A model generated the notes under the pieces. That model was not told the origin of the DNA, searched no databases, and was given only the letters and a program-made list of their open reading frames with translations. A program made the position numbers and the translations under genes. DNA of 6,245 bases from Pseudomonadota bacterium (GTDB taxonomy: Bacteria > Desulfobacterota > Desulfobacteria > Desulfobacterales > C00003060): NCBI GenBank assembly GCA_015222985.1, contig JADFWI010000198.1, forward strand, positions 1 through 6,245, in the 5' to 3' direction. How positions within the stretch are numbered: the first letter of the stretch is position 1; every line of letters starts with the position of its first letter. Below are positions 1 to 6,245 of the stretch, piece by piece.

Positions 1-55
1 CTACTCCAACCAGTCCAGGTGAACCTGAACCAGATAACCAGACGGCTGCGAGAAA

Positions 56-329
56 ATGCTTCCGTATGAGACGCTAACTAGCGGCACCTACGTATCCCTG
101 AGCGAGAAGGCAGTTAAATGTTTAGTAGACATATCCGCACAATTTCATGGAAGCAATAATGGTGATTTATCTTGCACACCCCGAGAGATGAACAAACTTG
201 GATGGAATTCTTATCGTCAGTTCGATGCTGCAAAAATAAATGACTTAATAAAGGTTTTTTATTGCATTAACACGGCAAGGTGGGAAAAATAGATGCAACC
301 TTTATGCAATCACGCAGGTGCGATGCTGA
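56..329 (+). pseudogene. Frameshifted remnant of a small phage/plasmid-type helix-turn-helix protein
   Basis: The reading frame from ATG 56 encodes LPYETLTSGTY, then LSEKAVKCLVDISAQFHG, NNGDL and LGWNS. These match a widespread small DNA-binding (winged-helix-like) protein family found in prophages, plasmids and integrative elements; recognition is by remembered pattern, not a search. In this frame the protein stops at 290-292 with a nonsense tail. The family's C-terminal signature continues in the +1 frame from about 261: IALTRQGGKNRCNLYAIT, ending at TGA 327-329. Removing one T from the T6 run at 255-260 joins the two halves into one uninterrupted protein. The family match ends near 314, where ZIP transporter sequence begins, so the natural C-terminus is also lost. 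The original start may lie further upstream; ATG 56 has only a weak purine-rich GAGAAA before it. A sequencing error in the homopolymer could explain the frameshift but not the truncation. Role in the source element is unknown. Confidence 0.6.
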
Positions 330-442
330 CCATGATTGCTGAAACCATGATGCCGGAAGCCTATTCCAGGGGTGGCCAGGTGGTTGGTATGTCGACCTTG
401 ACGGGGTTTCTCGTTGCGATTTTTTTCAAGACGCTAGAATAG
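314..442 (+). pseudogene. C-terminal fragment of a ZIP-family metal transporter
   Basis: From GCA 314 the frame reads AGAMLTMIAETMMPEAYS, then GGQVVG and TLTGFLVAIFFKTLE, ending at TAG 440-442. This is the typical end of bacterial ZIP divalent-metal (zinc/iron) permeases. The E-x-x-MPEA segment belongs to the penultimate transmembrane helix with its acidic residues, and a glycine-containing final helix follows. Whole family members have about 250-300 residues and some eight membrane helices, so only about 43 residues remain and no transporter can be made. An in-frame ATG at 293 precedes the homology, but residues 293-313 (MQPLCNH) overlap the tail of the DNA-binding-protein remnant in another frame and are not transporter-like. 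The sharp switch at about 314 marks a recombination or deletion junction. Identification rests on motif memory; the short length keeps it below certainty. Confidence 0.62.
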
Positions 443-494
443 AATCATTTTCCGGAATATAATAATTCAAAACAGTTAGGTCTGATGGTGAGAT

Positions 495-1349
495 ATGAAA
501 AATTTTAGAATTTCAATACTGGCTTTGATAATCCTTCTATTTACAGTGTTCACGGTAGATGCGGGAGAGGTAGGTACGAGAGCTATTTTCGAGGTCGAAG
601 TCATCAAAGGTGACAATGTTAAAAAAAGCACTGAGATATTCAGCGTTAATGGTACCAGGGCCAGGATCGATTTTCCTGACGCAGAAAAGAAGATAACAGA
701 TCAAACACCTTATATCATGACAGTTGATGGCGGTGAAAGCTGGGTTATGGGCAACAAAGCTAAGGACAGGTTCTACTGCTCAGAAATGCAAACAGAGGAA
801 TTCTTCAAGAACCTTGGGGCTCAGTTTACGAATGCGATCGAATTTTTTAATGTGAAAGCACAAAATCCGACGATCAAGAAGATACTCGAAGAGCCCGGCC
901 CTGAGATACTGGGATACAAAACGACTCATGTACAGCTCGAAACTAATGCGAAGGCATATGCCTGGTTTCTCTTCTTAAAATTTGAATACTCGGTGAAAAT
1001 TATCCATGATATATGGTACGCGACAGACGTAGAAATTCACCCGATCAAGAGGAAATGGATAAATGCTATAACGCAATCGAGTAATGACATAATCGACTCG
1101 ATGTTCACTGATTTTACATCGAATATGCCGGGGCCCATCTTGAAAAAAGAAGCCGTTATTGATATTACCAATGCAAGAAAAAATGAAACCAAAACGCAAA
1201 AGGTACGTACGGTAGTTACAGAGCTTAAAAAATTAACGACAGCCGAACTCGATGAGATATTCAAGATGCCTGAATGTGAAGCGATGGATGATGATGAGGT
1301 TCAGGAAAAAGCCAAGTTCTTATTTTATACCGGTAAGTTAGCGCTCTGA
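495..1349 (+). CDS. Exported hypothetical protein, possibly LolA/DUF4412-like
   Basis: This 284-residue protein begins with a clear Sec signal peptide: Lys2 and Arg5, a hydrophobic core at residues 6-21, and a VDA|GE cleavage site after Ala23. There is no lipobox cysteine, so the mature protein is probably soluble and periplasmic or secreted. The mature part starts with alternating beta-type segments (RAIFEVEVIKG, TEIFSVNGTRARIDF, YIMTVDGGESWVMG). It then has EILGYKTTHVQL and, later, a HDIWYATDVEI strand. The order (repressed beta strands, 'GYKTTH', 'WYATD', and a late F-x-MP motif at about 'IFKMPECEAM') resembles DUF4412/LolA-like lipoprotein-carrier folds. This is a weak, fold-level guess. 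Two cysteines (in DRFYCSE and MPECEAM) could form a disulfide. A GGTGAG at 487-492 lies close to the ATG, with TTAGGT slightly further upstream. Codon use is visibly more AT-rich than in the metabolic genes, and both neighbours are gene remnants, so acquisition by transfer is plausible. Function unknown. Confidence 0.8.
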   Translation: MKNFRISILALIILLFTVFTVDAGEVGTRAIFEVEVIKGDNVKKSTEIFSVNGTRARIDFPDAEKKITDQTPYIMTVDGGESWVMGNKAKDRFYCSEMQTEEFFKNLGAQFTNAIEFFNVKAQNPTIKKILEEPGPEILGYKTTHVQLETNAKAYAWFLFLKFEYSVKIIHDIWYATDVEIHPIKRKWINAITQSSNDIIDSMFTDFTSNMPGPILKKEAVIDITNARKNETKTQKVRTVVTELKKLTTAELDEIFKMPECEAMDDDEVQEKAKFLFYTGKLAL

Positions 1350-1372
1350 TAAATAAGCAGTGCCAGACTTTT

Positions 1373-1735
1373 TTAGAATAAAGCGTAATCAGTCGAATAT
1401 GTGCCCACCACTTTCAAACCGCCGATAGCGGCGTTATTTCCAGGGGCATTGGTCAGGATCGCTGTAATGGGCTCTCCAGCAAGCGTTTCCTCTTTAACAT
1501 CCTCGGCGACGAGATTTTTCAGTATGGCCTTCTGCTCCATGGATGCCGGCGCATCAATGCGCGCATAAACAGGCGCACCGAATTTTTCCGTCAGCGCCAC
1601 CAGCCCGACCATAGCATAGGGCGAGGAAGGATCCATCCGGATCTTACCGTCCCTATCCACGTGCATAAAGGAAAAGGTCGAGTCAAAATGGTCGTGAAAA
1701 ACCTCCATGTTGAGACCGTAACGCTTTTTGAATAC
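1373..1735 (-). pseudogene. pgm: Phosphoglucomutase (pgm) remnant with internal deletion
   Basis: Read leftward from 1735, just after an in-frame TGA at 1738-1736, the frame gives FKKRYGLNMEVF, then FDSTFSFMHVDRDGKIRMD and SSPYAMVGLVAL. This is the middle of alpha-D-glucose-phosphate-specific phosphoglucomutase (E. coli Pgm type, about 546 residues; glucose-1-P to glucose-6-P). At about 1590-1600 it jumps without loss of frame to TEKFGAPVYARIDAP, followed by AEDVKEETLAGEPITAIL and APGNNAAIGGLKVV, which belongs about 140-150 residues further on in the family. The missing block includes the metal-binding DxDxDR loop and the sugar-binding EESxG loop. The match stops at GGLKVV (about 1406); a ten-residue unrelated tail and TAA 1375-1373 follow, so the phosphate-binding RPSGTE loop is lost too. 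The N-terminal half with the catalytic serine is also absent. About 105 family residues remain. An ATG at 1708 makes a 111-codon ORF, but it cannot encode an active mutase. It lies 23 nt downstream of ackA on the same strand. Confidence 0.82.
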
Positions 1736-1758
1736 TCATACGCAGGAGTCCATTTCAT

Positions 1759-2964
1759 TTACGAGTTATTGATCACTTGCAGCGTTTGCCTGGCGATCTC
1801 ATATTCCTCATCAGTGGGTATGACAAGGAGGCTGGCCCGGCTGTCAGGCGCCTGGATCTCCAGGATCTCCTGTTGGCGAATATTGTTTTTATCCTCATCA
1901 AGACTGAGACCCAGCCATTCCAGACCCTGACAGCTCAGTTGCCGGACAATCGCTGAATTTTCACCAATGCCGCCAGTAAACACAATACAGTCCACCCCAC
2001 CAAGGGCCGCAATATAGGCGCCGATGTATTTTTTGAGCCGGTAACAGAACATGGCAAGGGCGAGCCTGGACTGCTTATCTCCCTGCCCGGCCGCCTCGCT
2101 GATAGTACGCATGTCATTCTCGCCGCAGATCCCCTTCAGTCCACTTTCCTTGTTGAGTAGCGTATCGAGGGCATCCATGTCGAGGTCATTCTCCCTGCCA
2201 AGGTAGAAGAGGATGGCCGGATCAAGATCACCACTGCGGGTACCCATTACCAACCCTTCAAGGGGAGTCAGTCCCATGGATGTATCAATACACTTTCCGT
2301 TTCTGATGGCTGCTGCACTGGCGCCGTTACCAAGATGGAGGGTGATAATGTGCAAATCCTCCAAAGGTCTATCAAGATAGAGTGCGGCCTGTTGTGCCAC
2401 ATAACTGTGAGATGTACCGTGAAAACCGTAACGCCTTATTTTCTGCTCCTCATACAAGGCATAGGGAAGAGCATAGAGATAAGCGTGTTCGGGAATGGAC
2501 TGATGAAAGGCGGTATCAAAAACTGCCACCTGGGGTATATTGGCAACATGTTCCATGGCTACCCGGATGCCCATCAGGTTAGCTGGATTATGCAGGGGTG
2601 CCAGGGGGATCAGTGCTTCAATGGCTACAATGACAGTCTCATCAATACGAACCGGCTGGTGAAAAGCCTCACCACCATGAACAACACGGTGCCCTACACC
2701 CACCAGCTCGCTTGTATCTACAAGTACCCCGCTTTCCCGCAGCATATCAGCCATGACCATGATAGCCTCGCGATGATCAGCCACCGATTCACTTCGTTTG
2801 AGTTCCTTTTCAAGCCCCGAAGAATCAACAAAAGAGAGTTGAGCCGCGCTCTGGACATTACCAATCTGCTCAATCAGCCCCGAGGCCAGAACAGAGAGAT
2901 CCCTACCCATAAAGAGCTGAAACTTGAGTGAGGATGAGCCGGAATTGAGCACCAGTATTTTCAT
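1759..2964 (-). CDS. ackA: Acetate kinase
   Basis: AckA transfers phosphate between acetyl phosphate and ADP (acetyl-P + ADP = acetate + ATP) in the cytoplasm. The 401-residue length is normal for the family. The N-terminus MKILVLNSGSSSLKFQLF carries the Asn7/Ser10/Ser12 nucleotide/phosphate-site residues. HRVVHGGE (Arg93), PLAPLHNPAN, VFDTAFHQSIPEHAY (Asp150), YGFHGTSHSYV (His182), HLGNGAS and MGTRSGDLDP (Arg243) match the catalytic residues known from Methanosarcina thermophila AckA (Arg91, Asp148, His180, Arg241). FTGGIGENS (about 330-337) and PTDEEYEIA near the end (Glu387/388) complete the active site. The ATG at 2964 is chosen because it starts the first beta strand exactly at the family N-terminus. 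It follows the pyk stop by 10 nt with only a weak AAAAGA ribosome site, which suggests translational coupling. No frameshift or missing residue was seen. Confidence 0.97.
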   Translation of the reverse strand: MKILVLNSGSSSLKFQLFMGRDLSVLASGLIEQIGNVQSAAQLSFVDSSGLEKELKRSESVADHREAIMVMADMLRESGVLVDTSELVGVGHRVVHGGEAFHQPVRIDETVIVAIEALIPLAPLHNPANLMGIRVAMEHVANIPQVAVFDTAFHQSIPEHAYLYALPYALYEEQKIRRYGFHGTSHSYVAQQAALYLDRPLEDLHIITLHLGNGASAAAIRNGKCIDTSMGLTPLEGLVMGTRSGDLDPAILFYLGRENDLDMDALDTLLNKESGLKGICGENDMRTISEAAGQGDKQSRLALAMFCYRLKKYIGAYIAALGGVDCIVFTGGIGENSAIVRQLSCQGLEWLGLSLDEDKNNIRQQEILEIQAPDSRASLLVIPTDEEYEIARQTLQVINNS

Positions 2965-2974
2965 AATTCTTTTA

Positions 2975-4402
2975 CTAGAGCTCTATGATTTCCATCTTAT
3001 GGTGTCTCTCTGGATGCTCTGGTGAAGGCCCCTCGGCCCTGATAAAGCAGGTTCCCTCTAAACCATGGTCCTCTACATAGCGACGGACACGGGTACTCCA
3101 GTCTTTTGGCTGGTCCGCCTCCTGGATGGAATAGACGCCATAGGAAAACATCAGCTCAGTACATGTTTTATGTGAACTGGATACTGCAATAATCCAGACC
3201 GGAAGACGGAAACGGGTCAGACTCCTGGCCATTAAGCCGCTGGAAGTGGGGACAAGAACACCTGCCGGGGAATCAACATTGGCAAAAATATTCTCAATAC
3301 TGACCGTTATCAGGTCAACTATGGAGGGGGAATAGTCTTTTACCTGAGGTTTCAGAACGAATTCAAAGTGCCTGTTTGAACGTTGTGGTTCAATGGCCGC
3401 AGCAATTTTTGCCAACATCTGCACTGCCTCTAGCGGGTAATCACCCATGGCCGATTCTTCGGAAAGCATGACGCAGTCAGTACCGTCAAGGATGGCATTG
3501 GCCACATCAGTGGCCTCTGCCCGGGTCGGCCTGCGATTCCCGGTCATGGATTCAAGCATCTGGGTTGCGGTGATCACCGGTTTACCAAAAATGTTGGCGC
3601 GGGCGGTAATGTTCTTCTGGGCTACGGAAATCTCCTCAATGGGGATTTCCACACCAAGGTCCCCTCTCGCGACCATGATTCCGTCTGTGGCCTCAAGGAT
3701 TTCATCGATGTTTTCCCAGGCACTTGCCCGCTCTATCTTGGCGATAATAAAGGGATCAAATCCCATCTCCCTGGCAGCTGAACGAACATCTTTCACATCC
3801 TGTGCTGTGTTGACAAAAGACTGACCCACTGCGTCCACGCCATTTTCCAGGGCAAACTGCATACATTCACGATCCCGTGCAGTAAAAGCACTGGCCCCAA
3901 GATCTATGCCTGGAATATTCAAACCCTTTCTGGGGTGGAGCTGGCCGCCAACAATAACTGTACAATGGATATCTTCTCCCACTACCCGCTCAACCCGCAG
4001 CTCTATGAGACCGTCATTGAGAAAAAGGGTGTCCCCTTTCTTTACCACACCCGGCAGTGCCTTCATGGTCATGGAAACACGTTCCACCGTCCCGATGATT
4101 TTTTCAGCGGTCAAGGAAAAATGTGCATCCTTCTCAAGGATAACAAACCTCTCTGCCAGGTCACCGATGCGCATTTTGGGCCCGGGCAAATCAGCCAGTA
4201 TAGCCACCCGCTTGCCGGTCTTTTTGGCGGCAGCCCTGATCTTCTGTATCACTTCGCCATGGCCTGCAAAATCACCATGGGAAAAATTCAGCCTGGCCAC
4301 ATTCATACCGGATTCAATCATTTTCTCAAGCATCGCAGGAGAATCAGAGGCAGGACCAATGGTACAGACCAGTTTTGTTTTATGCTTCGGCAGCTTATTC
4401 AT
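2975..4402 (-). CDS. pyk: Pyruvate kinase (Lys-type, PykA-like)
   Basis: Pyruvate kinase makes pyruvate and ATP from PEP and ADP. The 475 residues cover the whole family length: A domain (about 1-78 and 176-345), B lid domain (about 79-175) and C-terminal allosteric domain (about 350-475). Visible motifs are CTIGPAS (13-19), NVARLNFSHG (34-43, substrate-site Arg37, Asn39, Ser41, His42), ADLPGPKMRIG (70-80), IAKIERASAWENIDEI with catalytic Lys222, IMVARGDLGVEIP (Mg-binding Glu224/Asp248 region), and ITATQMLESM (277-286) followed by RPTRAEATDVANAILDGTD. Lys76 in GPKMR stands where K+-dependent enzymes have Glu; in this family Lys is associated with K+-independent activity, as in E. coli PykA-type GPKIR. 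The start ATG 4402 is fixed by a strong AGAGGTG seven bases upstream, which lies inside the 158-bp palindrome. pyk sits between pta and ackA on the same strand. The C-terminal domain suggests allosteric control, but the effector cannot be read from the sequence. Confidence 0.97.
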   Translation of the reverse strand: MNKLPKHKTKLVCTIGPASDSPAMLEKMIESGMNVARLNFSHGDFAGHGEVIQKIRAAAKKTGKRVAILADLPGPKMRIGDLAERFVILEKDAHFSLTAEKIIGTVERVSMTMKALPGVVKKGDTLFLNDGLIELRVERVVGEDIHCTVIVGGQLHPRKGLNIPGIDLGASAFTARDRECMQFALENGVDAVGQSFVNTAQDVKDVRSAAREMGFDPFIIAKIERASAWENIDEILEATDGIMVARGDLGVEIPIEEISVAQKNITARANIFGKPVITATQMLESMTGNRRPTRAEATDVANAILDGTDCVMLSEESAMGDYPLEAVQMLAKIAAAIEPQRSNRHFEFVLKPQVKDYSPSIVDLITVSIENIFANVDSPAGVLVPTSSGLMARSLTRFRLPVWIIAVSSSHKTCTELMFSYGVYSIQEADQPKDWSTRVRRYVEDHGLEGTCFIRAEGPSPEHPERHHKMEIIEL

Positions 4403-4406
4403 TTAT

Positions 4407-4564
4407 GGGCACCTCTATTAATTCTGTTTGAGCAGATTTGTACTTGAGAGGCTCAAGAACAAGGCGAAGATCGTAGCAAATAGCGGGCTATTTGCAAGAT
4501 TTTTAACGAAGTTATTGAGTCTCTCAAGTGCGAAGATGCCAATCATGAATTAATAGAGGTGCCC
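4407..4564. repeat. 158-bp nested palindrome, MITE- or ERIC-like element
   Basis: The ends are perfect 18-bp inverted repeats (GGGCACCTCTATTAATTC at 4407-4424 and its complement at 4547-4564). Inside them, 4441-4460 pairs with 4511-4530 with three mismatches (TACTTGAGAGGCTCAAGAAC against GTTATTGAGTCTCTCAAGTG). The core is GCAAATAGC (4476-4484) and GCTATTTGC (4487-4495). All three pairs share the same centre (4485.5), and the unpaired segments between them are equal in length (16 and 16 nt). One RNA or single DNA strand could therefore fold into a single long interrupted hairpin. It fills nearly all of the pta-pyk intergenic space, 24 nt after the pta stop and 4 nt before the pyk start. It has no open reading frame of its own. 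Defined terminal inverted repeats and small size suggest a non-autonomous transposon derivative; the flanks TTAT and TTGT are only a partial target-duplication match. The class is an inference. Confidence 0.85.
4410..4416 (-). promoter_or_regulatory. pyk Shine-Dalgarno inside the palindrome end
   Basis: On the minus strand AGAGGTG is followed by CCCATAA and then the pyk ATG, a strong site at normal spacing (7 nt). It lies wholly within the left 18-bp terminal inverted repeat of the palindromic element. In a transcript reading through from pta it would be base-paired with CACCTCT in the opposite repeat end, which could lower or gate pyk translation. The site is seen directly; the gating is inference. 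Confidence 0.75.
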
Positions 4565-4588
4565 TTGTGTAAGACTGTTGGATTATTT

Positions 4589-6245
4589 TCATTCTGACTT
4601 CACTTTTGTCTGTGCCTGGATAGCTGTGATAGCCACTGTGTTAACTATATCTGCAACGAGGCATCCCCGAGAAAGGTCATTGACCGGTTTATTCAAGCCC
4701 TGCAGAACCGGACCGATAGCCACTGCACCTGATGAACGCTGCACCGCCTTGTAGGTATTGTTACCTGTATTCAGGTCGGGAAAGATAAAGACTGTAGCCT
4801 TGCCTGCAACCTCGCTGTCCGGCATTTTCTTGCCGGCCACTGAAGCATCAATGGCGGCATCATACTGGATCGGGCCATCAATTTTCAGATCCGGTCGTCG
4901 TTGTGTGGCGATGTCCACTGCCTTTCGAACCAACTCCACATCAACGCCAGTCCCGGAAGCACCACTGGAATAGGAGAGCATAGCCACCACGGGATCTATG
5001 CCAAACATCTGTGCCGTTCTCGCCGAACTGATGGCAATTTCTGCAAGCTGCTCGGAGTCTGGATTAGGATTGACGGCACAGTCGCCGTAAACCAGCACCC
5101 GGGTATCCATGCACATTAAAAAGACTGAAGAGACGACTCGAACGTCGGGCAGAGTGCCTATAATCTGAAATGCGGGTCGAATGGTGTGGGCAGTGGTATG
5201 CGCAGCCCCTGATACCATGCCATCAGCCATATCTGTATGTATCATCATGGTGCCGAAGTAACTGACATCGTTCATAGAATCAAGGGCACTATCCATAGTA
5301 ATGCCCTTATGTTCGCGCAGTTTAAAAAAACGCTCTGCAAATATTTCATGCAGGTCGGAATTGCATGGATCAATTACATTGACACCTTCTAACTTCAGGC
5401 CAAGGGTCGCTGCCCTTGCGCGTAATTTGTCTTCCTTACCAAGAATAGTCAGATCCACCACATCACGAAGGCGCAGAATTTCCGCAGCCTGCAGAATGCG
5501 GTCATCATCCCCTTCGGGCAGTACAATGTGTTTACGTTCCTTGCTGGCTCGCTGGAAAAGTGAATATTCAAACATCAGCGGCGACATTGTAATGGATGGT
5601 GTCACCCGTATATTTTCTTCCAGGGCCTGAATATTGACATGACTCTCAAACATGCCAAGAGCCAGGGCAATCTTTCGTTCATTGCCCGGTCGGACTGTTC
5701 CCCTGACTTCAGCAGCCCGCATGGCTGTTCGGTAGGTATCAGCGGCTACGCTGTAAATGGGGATCGCCAACTCATCAAGCCCTTCCAGCAGGCTGATTAT
5801 GGGTGGCTCCGGGGTCAAACCGCCAGATAGAAGTATGCCCACTGGAGAGGGATAGTTTTTGGAAGCAATCGCACCCAGTGTGGTGAGTATTATGTCTGGC
5901 CGGTCACCGGGCGTGATAATCAGATCGTCCTTTTCCAGGTGGTTTAGAAAATTCGCAGGGCCCATGGCCGCAACCTTGAAGTCGCGCACATAGCGCTGCA
6001 GCCTATTCTTTGGCCCACTGAACCACTGAGCATCCAGCGCATCAACGACCTCTTCCATGCTTGGATCACTCAAGCCCTCAACTTCAGGCAGCAGGTCTAT
6101 AAGTAAACCGCCTTCATACAATTTGGACAGTTCAGCTTTTGTCCTGTCCAGAATGTCAGGGTCAACTCGATTCACCATAACAGCCAATAGCGGGCAATCG
6201 AGTTTCCTGAAAGTTTTTTCGGCAACCCGGACATTTTCAAGCAGA
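4589..6245 (-). CDS. pta: Phosphate acetyltransferase, partial (N-terminus beyond window)
   Basis: Pta converts acetyl-CoA + Pi to acetyl phosphate + CoA, feeding AckA. The frame is open to the window edge: upstream of a TTG at 6187 it continues through LLENVRVAEKTF, RKLDCPLLAVM and VNRVDPD, so TTG 6187 is not the start and 5' coding sequence is missing. 551 residues are visible of about 700 in long Pta enzymes. The first about 60 are the end of the CobB/CobQ-like (BioD-type) P-loop domain, and about 65-190 are the DRTGG regulatory region (KVAAMGPANFLNHLE, LIITPGDRPDIIL, GILLSGGLTPEPPI). The catalytic PTA_PTB domain starts at about 220: MSPLMFEYSLFQRA, VLPEGDDDRIL, GMVSGAAHTTAHTIRPAFQ, VLVYGDCAVNP, SYSSGASGTG, DGPIQYDAAID, FPDLNTGNNTYKAVQRSSGA and IGPVLQGLNKPVNDLSRG. 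The stop is TGA 4591-4589. It is probably the first visible gene of a pta-pyk-ackA operon; its promoter lies outside the window. Confidence 0.96.
   Translation of the reverse strand, partial: LLENVRVAEKTFRKLDCPLLAVMVNRVDPDILDRTKAELSKLYEGGLLIDLLPEVEGLSDPSMEEVVDALDAQWFSGPKNRLQRYVRDFKVAAMGPANFLNHLEKDDLIITPGDRPDIILTTLGAIASKNYPSPVGILLSGGLTPEPPIISLLEGLDELAIPIYSVAADTYRTAMRAAEVRGTVRPGNERKIALALGMFESHVNIQALEENIRVTPSITMSPLMFEYSLFQRASKERKHIVLPEGDDDRILQAAEILRLRDVVDLTILGKEDKLRARAATLGLKLEGVNVIDPCNSDLHEIFAERFFKLREHKGITMDSALDSMNDVSYFGTMMIHTDMADGMVSGAAHTTAHTIRPAFQIIGTLPDVRVVSSVFLMCMDTRVLVYGDCAVNPNPDSEQLAEIAISSARTAQMFGIDPVVAMLSYSSGASGTGVDVELVRKAVDIATQRRPDLKIDGPIQYDAAIDASVAGKKMPDSEVAGKATVFIFPDLNTGNNTYKAVQRSSGAVAIGPVLQGLNKPVNDLSRGCLVADIVNTVAITAIQAQTKVKSE

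Noticed and set aside
1..69. Frame 1 is open from the left edge and ends at TGA 67-69, with a plausible charged tail (NLNQITRRLREN)
   Set aside because: Only 22 codons are visible and no family is recognisable; it could be the end of an upstream gene, but the window gives no more support.
1341..1374. Possible terminator between the exported-protein gene and the pgm remnant (GCGCT/AGTGC stem, then T6 at 1369-1374)
   Set aside because: The stem is five pairs including a G-U, the loop is long, and five bases separate it from the T run; too weak to call.
1376..1708. The 111-codon ORF as a genuine small protein
   Set aside because: It consists of two displaced phosphoglucomutase blocks and a random tail, and homology continues upstream of its ATG to 1735; decay is the simpler reading.
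2335..2931. 198-codon plus-strand ORF opposite ackA
   Set aside because: It is antisense to a strongly conserved gene, has no recognisable domain, and is explained by the codon pattern of ackA.
3906..4447. Two overlapping plus-strand ORFs of about 170 codons opposite pyk
   Set aside because: Both are antisense shadows of the conserved pyk frame with no family features.
4407..4564. Palindrome as an ordinary Rho-independent terminator of pta
   Set aside because: No U-rich tract follows the outer stem on the minus strand, and the element runs straight into the pyk ribosome site.
4403..4568. Target-site duplication flanking the palindrome (TTAT on the left, TTGT on the right)
   Set aside because: Only three of four bases match and any alternative boundary gives no better match, so it is not evidence of transposition by itself.
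6185..6187. TTG 6187 as the start of pta
   Set aside because: Coding sequence continues in frame without a stop to the window edge and matches the expected N-terminal domain, so the gene is simply cut by the boundary.

Overview
The right three quarters of the window (about 1759-6245, all minus strand) is an intact stretch of central energy metabolism. Transcription runs leftward: pta (phosphotransacetylase, cut by the right edge), pyk (pyruvate kinase), ackA (acetate kinase). Together they convert PEP to pyruvate and acetyl-CoA to acetyl phosphate and then acetate, with ATP made at the Pyk and AckA steps. The genes are tightly spaced (10 nt between pyk and ackA) and probably form one operon. 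The long Pta with a DRTGG-type regulatory region, a Lys-type pyruvate kinase and moderate base composition point to a Gram-negative, fermentative or respiratory anaerobe. A proteobacterium or desulfobacterium-like organism fits best, but this is inference only.

Between pta and pyk (4407-4564) lies a 158-bp, almost perfectly centred nested palindrome. It has perfect 18-bp terminal inverted repeats and looks like a MITE or an ERIC-type intergenic repeat. Its pyk-proximal end contains the Shine-Dalgarno sequence of pyk, so the element appears to have become part of the control region of the operon.

The left quarter (1-1758) is a graveyard of gene fragments around one apparently intact gene. Plus-strand remnants are a small phage/plasmid-type DNA-binding protein gene with a one-base frameshift in a T6 run (56-329), joined directly to the last about 43 codons of a ZIP-family metal transporter (314-442). 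An intact 284-codon gene for an exported protein of LolA/DUF4412-like character follows (495-1349). Convergent to it, immediately downstream of ackA, is a phosphoglucomutase (pgm) remnant that lacks both ends and has an in-frame internal deletion of very roughly 140-150 codons (1373-1735).

I see no tRNA, rRNA, CRISPR array, complete insertion sequence or recognisable new defence or biosynthetic system. The points most worth following are the palindromic element that supplies the pyk ribosome binding site, and the decay and rearrangement scars in the left quarter.
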